Shown here in pieces: positions 43,758-55,793 of a stretch of 64,000 bases of DNA (position 1 is its first letter; each line of letters opens with the position of its first letter). The translations under genes and the position numbers were made by a program. This DNA is from Siphonodentalium dalli. Taxonomy: Eukaryota; Mollusca; Scaphopoda; Gadilida; Siphonodentaliidae. The DNA lies in NCBI GenBank assembly GCA_032622095.1, contig CP136063.1, forward strand, positions 30,568,987 through 30,632,986, written 5' to 3'. The notes beneath the pieces were generated by a model, which saw nothing but the letters and a program-made list of their open reading frames with translations, was not told the origin of the DNA and did no database searches.

Positions 43758-44057
43758 AGAACTGTTCTATGTTCTATATTCTATATACCAACACATGAAT
43801 TTGTTCAAATTCTGAATTCTGGAGGCAATCATTGGATCACATTAAGCACTGTGAGTTGTGAAGCAGGCACAATTGAAGTGTACGACAGCCTCTGCAGATC
43901 GCTACACAGATCAACAAGACAACTCCTGAAGGATATCATGAGAGCCAACAAGATGAAAGTTGTATTTCCTGAAACAGCCCGACAATCGAACACATCAGAC
44001 TGTGGTGCTTTCGCAATAGCCAATGCCTACCATGTGCTGAATGGAGACATCACTTGA
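43758..44057 (+). pseudogene. ULP1/C48-like cysteine protease fragment
   Basis: An open segment of 100 codons contains the signatures of the ULP1 (SUMO-protease, peptidase C48) fold: G-N-H-W-I-T-L (His, nt 43830-43832), V-Y-D-S-L (Asp), and Q-S-N-T-S-D-C-G-A-F-A-I-A with Gln and the Cys nucleophile (about 43983-44021). It ends with TGA soon after. Only the C-terminal half of the domain is present, with no start and no neighbouring gene. Such ULP1-like domains are common passengers or parts of invertebrate DNA transposons, which is the likeliest origin. The catalytic His, Asp, Gln and Cys are all intact. Confidence 0.7.
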
Positions 44058-44369
44058 AGATTATTCTCTGCTAAGAAGATTCGCCAGCACCTAGCAAACT
44101 GTTATAACAAAAGCTACCTTACATCCTTTCCAATCGACACAAGTTCCTTCATGTTATCATCAAAATGTACAAACATCTAAACATTCATCTTATGCTCCAA
44201 TTGTACTGATATTTTGAAAATGACATCTTATTCAGATTGTGAAATTCATCCAGGCTTTCAAATACCAAAGTAATATAATTTAAATAAAAGGTCAGCAGAC
44301 CCCAGTGTTCCCCGAATACATGGCAAGTCGATGTCGCTTTGTTAAAGAAATTAAAAAAAAATGTTAAAA
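44058..44369. other. Non-coding
   Basis: No feature seen after the protease fragment; AT-rich. Confidence 0.4.
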
Positions 44370-44800
44370 TTTTCAAAGTCGAAAAATGTCAATAACTTGG
44401 TAAAATATAAATTTTCCGTCATCTATATGCATGTTGCACATCACCAATATGTGGGTGACAACACTCTGAAATGTAAAATATCCACGATCAAAACTGTAGG
44501 AGGAGTTGATTACACCATGCGGGTACCCTTATACAGAAAATAAAAAAAAAATTCTAAGTCGAAAAGGGTTAACAATTTTGTCAAAAAAATATTTTTCTTT
44601 CATCTATATACATGTTGCACATCTTCAATATATGGGCAACAATATTATCAAGTTTCAAATCTCCAGGATGAAAACTGTAGGAGTTGATTACATGATGAAG
44701 GTACTCAAAAGTGTGACATACGAACAGATGGACGGCACAACGGACGGAGGAACCCCATTTCTATAGTCCCCCGAAAATTTAATTTTTGGGGGGACAAAAA
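44370..44800. repeat. Dispersed repeat: two 183-bp cores, GGACGG tract, terminal hairpin
   Basis: Cores at about 44373 and 44556 share AAGTCGAAAA, CATCTATA(T/C)(G/A)CATGTTGCACATC and ATCTCCAGGATGAAAACTGT-type phrases. They are followed by ACGGACGGAGG and a hairpin CCCCCGAAAATTT/AATTTTTGGGGGG ending at 44795. Confidence 0.7.
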
Positions 44801-45186
44801 GATTTTGTTATGCAAGGTGATTTTGTTATTAAAAATACCCTGAACATTGAAAAGTTAAACAGAACTGATGAACATTATTGTATGAATTTTAAAATGTGAG
44901 CAAACACGTCATTTCCCGAATATCAGTTATAAATATAAGACTGCCAATAAACATGAGAAGTGATTTGTAAACAAGAATGTAGAGAAATTTTAACTGATAT
45001 ATTGGCAATGTCCTTAACAAATTTCAAAATGAAAGTGTAGGATCTAGTGAAATGGAGCATTATGGTGGATGGCCTTGAACCAAGAGTTCTTCCTTTCTGT
45101 TATGTGTATATCAGTATATTATATCTAAAGCTAAATATTTGCTGTATCATTGTACAATGAACATCTTGGCCTACCTGTTCAATTTA

Positions 45187-45650
45187 GCAGGGGATAATAA
45201 ATGAGTACTTGGCTATGCATCTAGAAAAAATTCCCAATTATTGTATCAGACATTTCTAGTCACCTATGTAAACTAGGTGTGACGTTGGTTCATATTCTGT
45301 GTTTTATTGAGATATGAAAAACATCCCAATTGGCAGTAGCCATCCCCAATAATATTTACAAAGTCGTCTGTTACACAAAATGATTTTGGTGATTGGATCA
45401 CCTGTTTCATTATTCAATAACAGTCCGTAAACACCAGCACGACATCACCTAATTTGACCAAATTATTGTAATGAAATCAGAAATATAATGTCCCCATAAT
45501 TATGTCATTTATGTATATAATTCTTTCAAAATTTGTTTAGCGAAATCCAATATATACATTTTATATTTTATCTTTTATTTTATCATTATATATTTAAGGG
45601 AAATTATGACAAACGCCAAATCTATCAGCATATCAGGCAACTGCATGCTA
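45187..45650. repeat. Dispersed repeat, copy 1 (partner at 57268-57720)
   Basis: About 450 bp beginning CAGGGGATAATAAATGAGTA is closely similar to 57268-57720 in the same orientation, including CAATAATATTTACAAAGTCG. No ORF. Confidence 0.75.
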
Positions 45651-45800
45651 TAGCATATTTACTGGCAGAGCATATCGTTGTGAGTATAAATATTTATTCT
45701 TAACTTATCCCAAATCCAATTGCATTCAAACAATTGCCTAAGGGTTAGTTTTCCAATGAGGGTTGGCAACAATCATAGCATGACACCCATAACATGTGCA

Positions 45801-46000
45801 TAATACACATTTCATTACGCTGAGAATGATATAGCTTCTAATATTAACAATGCTCTAAAAATGTAATGTTTATCATGGAAGCCACATACAGATACACATA
45901 ATACACGTATCTCATTACGCTGAGAATGATATAGCTTCTAATATTAACAATGCTCTAAAATTTAATGTTTATAATGGAAGCCACATACAGATACACATGT
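45801..46000. repeat. 100-bp tandem duplication
   Basis: Two adjacent units with the phrase CATTACGCTGAGAATGATAT at 45813 and 45913, over 90% alike by eye. Confidence 0.85.
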
Positions 46001-47547
46001 GACATTATAATCTGATTTTGTTTGTTTTGTGTCTACGAGTCTAAATTGATTGTCATGAAAAATATGTGCCATATTCAGATAGCGACATATAAATAACAAC
46101 AGAAGGCATCTATTCCATCATTGACATTTAATGTGGACTGAAATTTAATTTGATGTGAACGTATCCAAAATTTAATTAAACATTCAAGTGACATCTGTTC
46201 GTCTGCTTGTCCTAGCCTATCACATCCAACTGCAATGCTGCAGTGCTAAATTGACTGTGTAACATATTTAACTTGATTTTCATCATGAATAGTAGAAATA
46301 GTACTGTAATTTTCAGAAATATAACTGAATGTTAAGATAAGCTGCAGTGTCATTGACACTTTCATTTTAGAATAATACAATGCAAATAAGAAGTGATCTA
46401 TATTACATGTGCTACGCTCTCCATTTATATGTTTATGGTGTACATGTGTCTGTTTTATGTCAAAGATAATATTATTCATTAAACCTTAATATGTTCAGTG
46501 AATTTGGCAGTAATTTTGGCTGATCAGAAGAGGTGCAGAAAATGCTGTACAATGGAGTTAGCAAAGATATTCTCGTTTGAATATATTGGGACATATTCAA
46601 TATCGGGGGTGGACCAGTTTGGAAGGCACGGCCCCAATGCGAAAGCAATGGTCGACAAAGACAAACTGAAGGAAGTAGAAGGTATTAATAATCACCCAAT
46701 TCAATCATGGTGTCTGAGTTTGTAATTAGCCTGGGTGCAGGGGCGTGCCGAACCTTTGGAATTTTTTTTACTCAGAATTACAACAGTTGAAAATTTTATA
46801 CTGCCAGTTGGAAATTTTATACTGCGACATAGTTGTAACTACCTCGTTGGTGATGGAGACAATGGACAAAACTATATTGAACCTCAGAGCTTCTTATTTA
46901 TGATTAATAATCATAATGCGTCTCTCTGATCTAAATTCAGTGAACAGGTTCATTATTCTTAAGATTTATTTCACATTTATATATACCACTATTCAATTTA
47001 TTTCACATTTATATATGCATGTACCTCTATTCTAATGTTGATATATTTTCTACATTGCAATTTACAAACCAGTTCAATTTCGAGCTCCCTTCATGTACAT
47101 ATCTTATATGTATGTTGAGCACAAGCTGAAAAAGGTGGCCATTTTGAAACAAATGGCAGCTATATTGAATCTGTCGACCATTCTGATTGTTGAAAAAAAA
47201 TGTTCAGTTCTTCACACTGATCTTTCATGCCATATTTCATGCTTGAATCTCAAAGCCAAAGATTAATTGGGCATAATTGGACACTTAACTGCCCTACTAA
47301 TTGTTTGATGTTTAAAAATGAAAGATGCCCAGTCCGATCTGACAACAAATTATAAAAAAAAATATCCAAGTTAATTTTCAGGACACTGCTCAAAAGAAAA
47401 TATATAAAAAAAAACATTTGCACCATCATTCGCAACACACAAGCATCACGAGAATCAAGGGATTCACACATAATCCAAAATTTAATTAAACATTGAAGTA
47501 TTAGTATTTTTTTCTTTTTCCCCCAGGAAATATTCAGCCAACTAAGG
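46001..47547. other. Non-coding with one possible exon
   Basis: Besides the exon candidate at 46498-46690 there is a short MITE-like match at 47320-47360 and AT-rich repeats near 46950-47020. No other feature. Confidence 0.4.
46498..46690 (+). CDS. Possible exon with BEN-domain-like character
   Basis: The open stretch reads C-C-T-M-E-L-A-K-I-F-S-F-E-Y-I-G-T-Y-S-I-S-G, then K-A-M-V-D-K-D-K-L-K-E-V-E-G, and reaches a donor-like G/GTATTA at 46681. The spacing of E-L-A-x-x-x-F, S-x-x-G and L/V-D-x-x-K-L is reminiscent of BEN domains (DNA-binding). No acceptor or partner exons were identified with confidence. Confidence 0.3.
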
Positions 47548-48170
47548 AGAGAACTGTAACAACGTAAAGGCAGTTATCCTCCATAAATATATGATAGAGA
47601 CCGGAGAACTGTAAAAACGTAAAGGCAGTTATCCGTCATAACTATATGGTAGAGACCGGAGAACTGTAACAACGAAAAGGCAGTTATCCTTCATAACTAT
47701 ATGGTAGAGACCAGAGAACTGTAACAACGTAAAGGCAGTTATCCTTCATAACTATATGGTAGAGACCAGAGAACTGTAACAACGTAAAGGCAGTTATCCT
47801 TCATAACTATATGGTAGAGAACTGTAACAACGAAAAGGCAGTTATCCTTCATAACTATATGGCAGAGACCAGAGAACTGTAACAACGAAAAGGCAGTTAT
47901 CCTTCATAACTATATGGTAGAGAACTGTAACAACGAAAAGGCAGTTATCCTTCATAACTATATGGTAGAGAACTGTAATAACGAAAAGGCAGTTATCCTT
48001 CATAACTATATGGCAGAGAACTGTAACAACGAAAAGGCAGTTATCCTTCATAACTATATGGTAGAGAACTGTAACAACGAAAAGGCAGTTATCCTTCATA
48101 ACTATATGGCAGAGACCAGAGAACTGTAACAACGAAAAGGCAGTAATCCTCCATAACTATATGGCAGAGA
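47548..48170. repeat. 48/57-bp minisatellite, about 12 copies
   Basis: Units contain GAACTGTAACAACGAAAAGG, CAGTTATCCTTCATAACTAT and ATGG(T/C)AGAGA. Longer units carry an extra CCAGAGAAC-type insert, shorter ones do not. The 48-bp form keeps frame, so short periodic ORFs appear on both strands. Confidence 0.9.
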
Positions 48171-48544
48171 CCTGGCTGTTTGGAGAATTCCCCATTTCGT
48201 CTTGGAGCGTCTTTAGGTAGGCGACCAGGACGAATAACGACGTCAAGGGTAAGAATTCTTTAACTGATACAGACTTATTTGATTTCAAAACAAATACAAA
48301 TACAGGAATTTGAATACACAGAAAGTTTTTAATAGGAGCATGTTTAATAAACCAAAAGTTTTTCAGATATACATGTAGTCCCAGATATACATGTAGTTGA
48401 TAAATGTGCATGCCTTGCATTCTCCAATATATCTGCCACATTGTCAAAGGTAATCAATCATAAAGACAGTCACTACTTGTTGCCAACAAGCCATATTTTC
48501 GACTATATCCTGAAAAGTTACCCATAATTCTGTTGTGGATAAGG

Positions 48545-48990
48545 AGTCCATATTACTTTACTGTGTATATAATGCTACTAAGGCTTTACTGTGTATACAA
48601 TGCTACTAAGGCTTTACTGTGTATATAATGCTACTAACTGCTTTACTGTGTATATAATGCTACTAACTGCTTTACTGTGTATATAATGCTACTAAGGCTT
48701 TACTGTGTATATAATGCTACTAACTGCTTTACTGTGTATATAATGCTACTAAGGCTTTACTGTGTATATAATGCTACTAACTGCTTTACTGTGTATATAA
48801 TGCTACTAACTGCTTTACTGTGTATATAATGCTACTAAGGCTTTACTGTGTATATAATGCTACTAAGGCTTTACTGTGTATATAATGCTACTAACTGCTG
48901 TACTGTATATATAATGCTACTAACTGCTTTACTGTGTATATAATGCTACTAAGGCTTTACTGTGTATATAATGCTACTAACTGATATATA
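48545..48990. repeat. 28/29-bp minisatellite, array 1
   Basis: About 15 copies of CTTTACTGTGTATATAATGC plus TACTAA(CTG or GG). The sequence following it (48980-49125) is shared with the region after array 2 at 63200-63345, so array and flank move or duplicate as one unit. Confidence 0.9.
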
Positions 48991-49089
48991 ACAAAATTGA
49001 TACTATTGATTGATATCGGTGTTTATTCTCCATCACAAATAACGATTTTTAGACCGAAGATGGCTTATGTTTTTAATATCTGTTATTTA

Positions 49090-49354
49090 TAGGTTGGCAA
49101 CAGAGATTAAAATCCAAATCCAAAGGGGCTTCCCTCCAGTTATACCAACTGATTGAATTCATGAGTGATGAGGCTGCCCTCATCCCAATCTCCTGTGTAC
49201 TCATGGCCGATGGCAAACTTTGACGATTGCAGCGCAAGCAGGAGCGAACGAAGCAGAGGGATCTATTTGACCTCTGGAACAAGTATGACAGAGCAGCTGC
49301 TACGCAAGGTTGCCAAGATCAACGGCCCTATGCAACCATCAGAAAAGTATTGAG
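49090..49354 (+). pseudogene. Exon-like segment, broken, unrecognised
   Basis: It follows a good acceptor (TGTTATTTATAG, 49081-49092). One frame reads L-Q-L-Y-Q-L-I-E-F-M-S-D-E-A-A, is broken by a stop, and resumes R-D-L-F-D-L-W-N-K-Y-D-R-A-A-A. The paralogous site after array 2 has only the first about 35 bases. Confidence 0.3.
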
Positions 49355-49764
49355 ATCTTTACCACATTACCACAATACACAAGTCACTTGAAATTAATGA
49401 TGTTTGATCAATAAAAAACATGTTAATGCCACATTCTTATAATATATATATCTAGTATAATTAATGGCTCAACAGGAAGTATAGACTTCAAATTTGACAG
49501 CCATCAATGTCATTCCCTGTGATTTCCCTGACGTTACATGAAATGAATCGTGTCAACATGTCAGTTATTTTATGCTAGCCATCAGTAACTCTATTGCAGC
49601 ACGGCAATCGGAATAACCAGGAGTTATAACTCCCACAACTTGGTTGTATTTTGCCTTTATTTGTTAAGTAAATCATACAAGGAACATCGTTTATCCACAC
49701 AAGTAACTGGTATATGGTCATCTTCTTATTCATTTGTTTACAAATAATTTTTTTACCCTTTTAG

Positions 49765-49960
49765 ATGTTCTCCTGCATTTCTGACAGTTTTGTGAGCTCA
49801 ACCATGTCATTTGTTTGGGATGACCCTGAAGAGAATGCAGATGTTGGGCAACTGGCGATCAACCTTTGTAATGGTGGCATACAAGGTTCGTTTCAGCAAA
49901 GCTCCTGTATGCAGTTGCTTGGTTACTACAAATTTTGATGTATCTGAGGTGTCAAGGTAA
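49765..49960 (+). CDS. Possible exon, unrecognised
   Basis: A pyrimidine-rich acceptor (TTTTTTTACCCTTTTAG) precedes ATG and M-F-S-C-I-S-D-S-F-V-S-S, W-D-D-P-E-E-N-A-D-V-G. A second open piece at 50234-50490 (W-S-F-Q-V-G-E-E-C-I-R-E-I-P-E-K-G) may belong to the same transcript. No family recognised. Confidence 0.25.
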
Positions 49961-50597
49961 GCTATATTTTATATGTAGCTGCTCAATATCATAATGCTTT
50001 CTACTTCAGTGCAGGATTCACTCTGAACTGAGAAAATAACTGAGATATGTCTCCGGCATCTAGCACCAATATATCAGGTTTTATACAAAAATGCTGGTGT
50101 CTTGCAAAAACCATGTCATTATAGTTATTGAATAAAACATAGTTCTCAGAACCATCCTTCAAATCAACATCTAGTTGTCCCGTTCATGAGCATTTTTCCA
50201 CAAATTTAGCTCTAATGACCACAAAATAACAAGATGTATAAATGGTCTTTTCAAGTTGGAGAGGAATGCATCAGGGAGATTCCTGAGAAAGGCTTAGCCA
50301 TCCACCTGTTCACTTATGCTGAAAAGACCGGCAACAATGAAACCATGATGCATCGTTCGTTAACACCAATTTGTTCCACTGGTGTTGGCACACAGCAAAG
50401 ATTCCTGCGCGAGAAGAAAAGATGCGTCATCATCGCAAATAAATGGGTGACCCAGGCCTATGATATAAATGGTGAATATTCTTTAACTATGCAAACTGTC
50501 TTAATAATTTAATAATAATATATCATGCTAATATACTGTCAATTGGCAAACAGTCATTTACTTGTCTTTAATCTCCCTAAAGCAGTAAATAGCATTA

Positions 50598-51359
50598 GGC
50601 CAAACAAAAAAAGTGTTTTGATTCTCAGGCAATTTTTTTGAGAATCGATGAGGGAGCGAGGGTTTTATTTTTATTTTTGTTATGGGGATAATGCCCATAG
50701 TTAGCATGGGTTATTATACCTTCCCAGGTTAAGAAAATGTAAGGAGAACATTGTTTTGTATAAAATAATGTATTCCACTATAAAGAATTACCAATTATCA
50801 CATTGTACTACCCATACATCAAATCTAAATAAAGAATGACATAAATATGACATTGTACTATCCTACATCATATAGCCTATTATAGGATTTACCAGAATGA
50901 TATATATATATACAATGTATATTTCAAATTACTATTGTTGATATATTTGAAATATGTATGTACCTTTTTTAGTATATATCTATTTATATATATCTATCTA
51001 TATACTTTAATATTTATCCATCTATACTATAGTAACTATACATGCTAGCCATAAAAACTTCAAATATTATTAAATTAAACCAGCAAACACATCGCCAATA
51101 CTTTGGGTTTGGGCAGCTTGTGGTGACAATATACCTGGTAGTTATCTTGCATGTGTGTTTTTTGAATACTAAGACATACACCATTGTATGTCTATAATAT
51201 TCGATGTTTGAAACAAATAATTTATGTTTTCTAGTTTCCTATTTTCGTGTTATCATTTGACAGCTTCGGTCAAATTGAAATTCGTAATAAAATGGTTCAA
51301 CGAGGGCCATATTTCCAGACGAGGCTATGCCCGAGAATCAAAACACTTTTTTTTTGGCC
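50598..51359. mobile_element. PIF/Harbinger-like MITE (762 bp, TTA duplication)
   Basis: The left end GGCCAAACAAAAAAAGTG plus TTTTGATTCTC is inverted at the right end (GAGAATCAAAACAC, poly-T, GGCC). TTA is present on both sides (50595-50597 and 51360-51362). The interior is AT-rich with TATA repeats. Non-autonomous. Confidence 0.75.
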
Positions 51360-51469
51360 TTATGGAGAGATAAAATGTGTCCAATTGCTTACAAGCATAA
51401 TTTAATGAATAATCTTCATTGCCTGACATGAATAGCCTGTTCAAACAGAACAAATAGCAAAGCTCATTG

Positions 51470-52440
51470 AAAATATTTTTCTGAAAATGTATATGGATTC
51501 GTATATATCATTGATTTTTTAGATTTAATGGAATTTTTATTGGTAGGGAATGTGACAGTCTTCGATGAAGGTTTGATATTTAGCTTCATCCTGAGAACAG
51601 TTGACGTCTTGATGAATGAGCCAGAACTACCGGTGTCAACCAGTGCATTCAAATCATTTGGATCTTCCTCTATTGCAGATGACCTCCACATTTGTGTTCA
51701 TAACTGATCTGGCTCATCCACACATTTTCTGCAGTACGATAATGTGGACGTTGTTGCGGTCCATATTGATAACGTTTTTTGTGCATCTGAATTTCGACGT
51801 TTGTTCTGCGTTTTCAGCATGTGCATTAGTGTTTAGATACGATATATTTAGTGATATATTTCTGAGTCCGTTGCTCGTCATGTGATGAAATAGATAGTGC
51901 GTTGATAGGAGCTTGCAAGTTGTATGTAGCATTGTTCTTTTCTGCCAACTCAAGCGATTTTGCAGTTCGCTTTGCAGTATCAAAAGTCCAATCACATTTC
52001 TCTAGCAACCGTTGTTGAATGTTGACAGATGACAACCCAGCGATAAATGCATCTAACATACTTTGTTGCTTGTTTGCTGTTAATGCATCAAATTGGCAGA
52101 CACGGGCCAATGCTGACAGTTCATTGAAATATTGCTGAATATCCTCATTCGGTTTCTCTTTTCTGCTCGACAGAAGATACCTTGCAGCAATTTTGTTCGA
52201 ACATTGGTTGTAGATTTGTGACAAGCTGTCCATAGCTGAGGTATATGTTGTGTACTGGGCAATGTAATGGTACGCTTTCTTTCCAACATTCTTTCACTGT
52301 AGCCATACTTTTTGTGCATCATTGTCGTTGACGTCGGCGCCTTGCTCTGCTAAATAGCCTTCGAAAATGCATTCCAATATTCCCAGGTGAGCGTAGCCTC
52401 GGGGTCATCGGGGTCAATTTTGGTAGTACAACTTAAGATT
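51470..52440 (-). pseudogene. Retrotransposon gag-protease remnant, minus strand
   Basis: Read on the minus strand, about 52440-51826 encodes a gag/capsid-like protein (W-E-Y-W-N-A-F-E-G-Y-L near the start; K-P-N-E-D-I-Q-Q-Y-F-N-E-L; F-I-A-G-L-S-S; R-L-L-E-K-C-D; S-L-E-L-A-E-K-N-N). Below it comes a protease-like D-T-G-S-S-G-S-F-I at about 51640. Frameshifts and stops separate the parts, and the zinc-knuckle region is not clean. No RT follows, so this is a decayed fragment or a domesticated gag-protease that has since broken. Its family differs from the LTR element above. Confidence 0.65.
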
Positions 52441-52687
52441 ACCACAAAAAGTAAAGACATGATTATTATTACTCAAACATATATTAACCAAATCTGCACA
52501 GAGTAAAGTGTTGTAGAATTATAAATGCATGATAATAATGTTATTATACTATAATATAAATCCATGGATTAGCTTTTTGTTTGAAATGAACCACACCTAG
52601 TCATTCTAGTGTATATACATTTAGATGCAAAGTAAAATGAGATATTTTTACCAATATTGTCTAACGTATATCTATCTTATATTTGAG

Positions 52688-52842
52688 GTACCAGACAACA
52701 TAAAGTAATTACTGATATCATAACCAAGAAAGCATTTATCACAGACATAAAGAAACTGTCACCAGTTCATCAGAAATATGGGCTGGAGGTATTCCACAGC
52801 ACCAAAAAGTTAACATTTTGGCTACTGGGCTATGAAAGCAAG
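52688..52842 (+). CDS. Transposon-derived protein exon ('LSP-HQ...LEVFHS' family)
   Basis: The open stretch contains D-I-K-K-L-S-P-V-H-Q-K-Y-G-L-E-V-F-H-S and ends at a strong donor AAG/GTGAGT. The pattern L-S-P-x-H-Q-x-x-x-L-E-V-F-H-S is a signature I know from a multi-copy, uncharacterised family in fish, molluscs and cnidarians that behaves like a mobile-element protein. Function unknown. Confidence 0.5.
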
Positions 52843-53056
52843 GTGAGTACATTTCTTCTTTTACATCCATTTCGTTCCAAATTGTCAGTGAATTTGAAGT
52901 ACATTCCATGACAAATTGCACATACAATTTTAAAACAATATTTGAATGCGGAAAATATTTTCACACATGAAAAAATACATGTATGATATCTGGTATGCGT
53001 CAAATACATGACATTCTAACATATGACATTTTCTGATTTCTGACTATCGATTGCAG

Positions 53057-53180
53057 CATTGCATTTCAATGATAACTGCAAAAAGCCACAGCAGAAGAAT
53101 AAAGACGGTCAGCTTAAATGGAATGTTAAATATCCAAAAGCAAGGAAAGGAGAAATTGCTGTAGTGGTGCCAATCTTTTG
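53057..53180 (+). CDS. Next exon of the same family
   Basis: It starts after TTGATTGCAG and ends at G/GTAAGA. One frame reads A-L-H-F-N-D-N-C-K-K-P-Q-Q-K-N-K-D-G, then K-W-N-V-K-Y-P-K-A-R-K-G-E. In the family this block directly follows the L-E-V-F-H-S block, so order and strand agree. I could not make the splice phases agree exactly, which may mean decay. Confidence 0.5.
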
Positions 53181-53319
53181 GTAAGATTCACTTTTAAAAG
53201 AAAATTATGCGATTTGACACATTGATTTTTTTTAATTCAAAAACAACAAATCCTATATGATCAGTAATACACGGTGAAATGAATACTATAACTGAAATGC
53301 TTTGAAGAACAATATCAAA

Positions 53320-54360
53320 CAAGAGGTGTGCACTCGAGTGCTAGCATACCCCCACCATGGCAAATTCAACCCGCATTATCCGTAAACTCAACCAAAAAGA
53401 TTTTTAACTTTAAAGAAAAATTCGGACTACAAATATCGATATGATGTCACAAGAAACTTGTACAGAAAAAATTATTCAAATCGGTTCATATTTGTTAAAG
53501 TTATTAAGTCAGACAGAATTTTCTAAGTCAAAAGAAGTCGAAAATGAGGTGTAATATTACGAAAAACAGTCTGAGCCAATCCCTAGCTGCATCATGTAGA
53601 GAGGGTATTATGAGAAGCATGTATACCAAAAATTATTGAAATCGGTTCATATTTGTTAAAGTTATTAGTCGGAAAGAATTTTCTAAGTCAGCATCATGTG
53701 GAGAGACCGTCCTAAGGAGATTGCATACAAAAAATTATTGAAATCGGTTCATAGTTATGAGGACGGACATACCAACAAATGGGTAGATATGTGGCTTCGA
53801 CCTATGTGGCTAGAAATGGTAATGTGGCTTTAGTTTTTATGTGGCTTCTCAAGTAGCCATAAAATTTTAAGTGGCTATCAAGTAGTAGATAGTGATAAAA
53901 CTCCAGATTATGGATTCATAACATGTTGGAATTATAGCAGAAGAAGCTGATTAAAACTCAAAAACTTGCTCACAGCAACTGGGACAGTGGAATAGGAGAA
54001 ACTGACAGGTCCGTGATTGGGTGGCTAGCCACATAAATGTCTTGTCAGTGTCCGACATCTCCTATTGACGGGTCATGGATGTCTAAATCGATGGACTTTT
54101 TTTTCCCAAATTTTGAGTGACTACAAAATTAAATAAGCTGATTAGGCCAAATAGATCATTTTAGAACGTCCATCTGAAAGCTGTTACGTGGCTAGCCACG
54201 CAACGGAAGTTATGCACATAAATATCCATTTTACACAATCTTAGCCACATAAGTAGTCATTAGTAAACACGGACGAACGGAGGAAAGCGTGACGGACGGA
54301 CGGACAGACGCAGTCAATCCAGTATACCCCCCATTTTCTTCGAAAGTGGGGGGTATAATT
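53320..54360. repeat. Dispersed repeat with tandem cores, GGACGG tract and hairpin end
   Basis: Cores around 53440 and 53600 share AATTATTGAAATCGGTTCAT, TTTGTTAAAGTTATTA and GAATTTTCTAAGTCA. A TAGCCACATAA-rich stretch (53790-54260) follows. The end is ACGGACGGACGGACAGACG and a hairpin TATACCCCCCA...TGGGGGGTATA at 54330-54352. Confidence 0.6.
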
Positions 54361-54432
54361 ATAAAATCTACATGTAATCATTAACCAGTACTACAATGTA
54401 CTACAAATTATGTACACTCTATTTGCCAACAA

Positions 54433-54783
54433 GCAGTCGCAGACGGCGGTATCCCCCGCCAAAATGTGCAGTCAGGGAAATGCATTCTCAATAATATTTG
54501 CATTCTCTGCCGAAATGTGCAATTGGGGATCAATCTTGGCGTTTACAATGAAAACCCTAGCATATCTGAGTGTACCAATATCATTCTTCAAGAACTACAG
54601 AAATACGTCCCAGCCACGACAAACAACAGAGTATACCCCATCATTTGCTTCGGGGATCAGATGTCTGCAGAAAGGACAATCTCTGTGAAGGAAGACAGAA
54701 TATATGAAAGAAATACAATTGATCGTATTGATGGGATAGAGCCTGGGATACAGGAATTCCATCTACAAATGTTACTTATGCAG
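54433..54783 (+). CDS. DUF6589-like exon, transposon-derived
   Basis: The open stretch (no stop in frame from at least 54433) reads C-I-L-N-N-I-C-I-L-C-R-N, then V-Y-P-I-I-C-F-G-D-Q-M-S-A-E-R. It ends I-Q-E-F-H-L-Q-M-L-L-M-Q at a donor CAG/GTACGC. The G-D-Q-x-(S/T)-x-E-R motif followed about 35 residues later by x-F-H is typical of DUF6589-type proteins, which are multi-copy and transposon-associated in animals and fungi. The last bases of the exon plus the donor are tandemly duplicated (67 bp, to about 54895). Confidence 0.55.
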
Positions 54784-54889
54784 GTACGCCTTGTGCAAAT
54801 TAGTGCATGTTGTACAGATTTGAATGATTGACGGATGTTACTTATGCAGGTACGCCTTTGTGCAAATTAGTGCATGTTGTACCAGATTC

Positions 54890-55040
54890 GAATGATTGAC
54901 TGATGCGATTGGGGGTGTACTGATGCGATTGGGGGGGTACTGAAGCGATGGGGTGGGGGTACTGATGCAATGTGGAGGGGGGTGTACTGATGCGATGGGG
55001 GGTATAATCAGTGCATATTTGAATGTTTGACTGATGCGAT

Positions 55041-55085
<45 letters not shown>

Positions 55086-55250
55086 ACTGATGCGATGGGG
55101 GGGTACTGATGCGATTGGGGGGGGGGGGGTACTAATGAGATGGGGGTATAATTAGTGCATATTTGAATGATGCGATTGGGGAGGGGGTACTGATGCGATG
55201 GGGGTACTGATGCGATGGGGACGGGGGGGTTCTGATGCGATGAAAGTGAG
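54890..55250. repeat. G-rich VNTR with a 44-nt poly-G run
   Basis: Repeats of ACTGATGCGATGGGGGG and variants; G44 at 55041-55084. The minus-strand Pro-rich open frame across it is an artefact. Length here is unreliable. Confidence 0.9.
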
Positions 55251-55299
55251 TTAAGAGACATTGGGGATAAATGTTTTAAACAATATTTTTTTTCCTTAA

Positions 55300-55789
55300 A
55301 GATGGATTATCTCTTTAAATAACAAATTTTAAATAGATGCGTGAATATGAACTGAAGACCCCTGTCCAGAAAAGCTTCTATCAATATTGATATTATTTCG
55401 AATATTAAATCGGGACCGTTTATGTTACTATTTTTTAAAGCAGACCATTTGGATGATACCATATTGCGATATAGAACACTGGGCTGTTCCCATGGCTATG
55501 CACCGAAGGTCAAATGTCCCAGATTGATTATTTGTATTGTTTTGTTCCACAGATATAAGCGATAATGAGTATAATTAATGTTTATTTGTGACAAAATTGT
55601 ACAATATTTCTGGTCTCTTAACAGAAACCACTATTGTTCATTAGCTGAACCTTTTTAGACCAGAAAATATTCAAAATAAAATGAATATTAATCGATAGAA
55701 GCATTTCCGGACAGGAGTCTTCGATTCAAATTTAATATTTTATACCCCGGTAACTATGTAATGCATGTTTACATATAGATAATCCACCT
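55300..55789. mobile_element. TTAA-flanked MITE, copy 1 (490 bp)
   Basis: The left end AGATGGATTATCTCTTT and the right end AGATAATCCACCT form an inverted repeat, with TTAA at 55296-55299 and 55790-55793. Closely related to 58875-59394. No ORF. Confidence 0.8.
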
Positions 55790-55793
55790 TTAA

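Noticed and set aside
47320-47360. Another complete copy of the AGGTACTCAGTCC MITE
   Set aside because: Only about 40 bp of one end match; no second end or flanking TTAA pair.
54842-55261. Minus-strand Pro/His-rich open frame
   Set aside because: A direct consequence of the poly-G VNTR.
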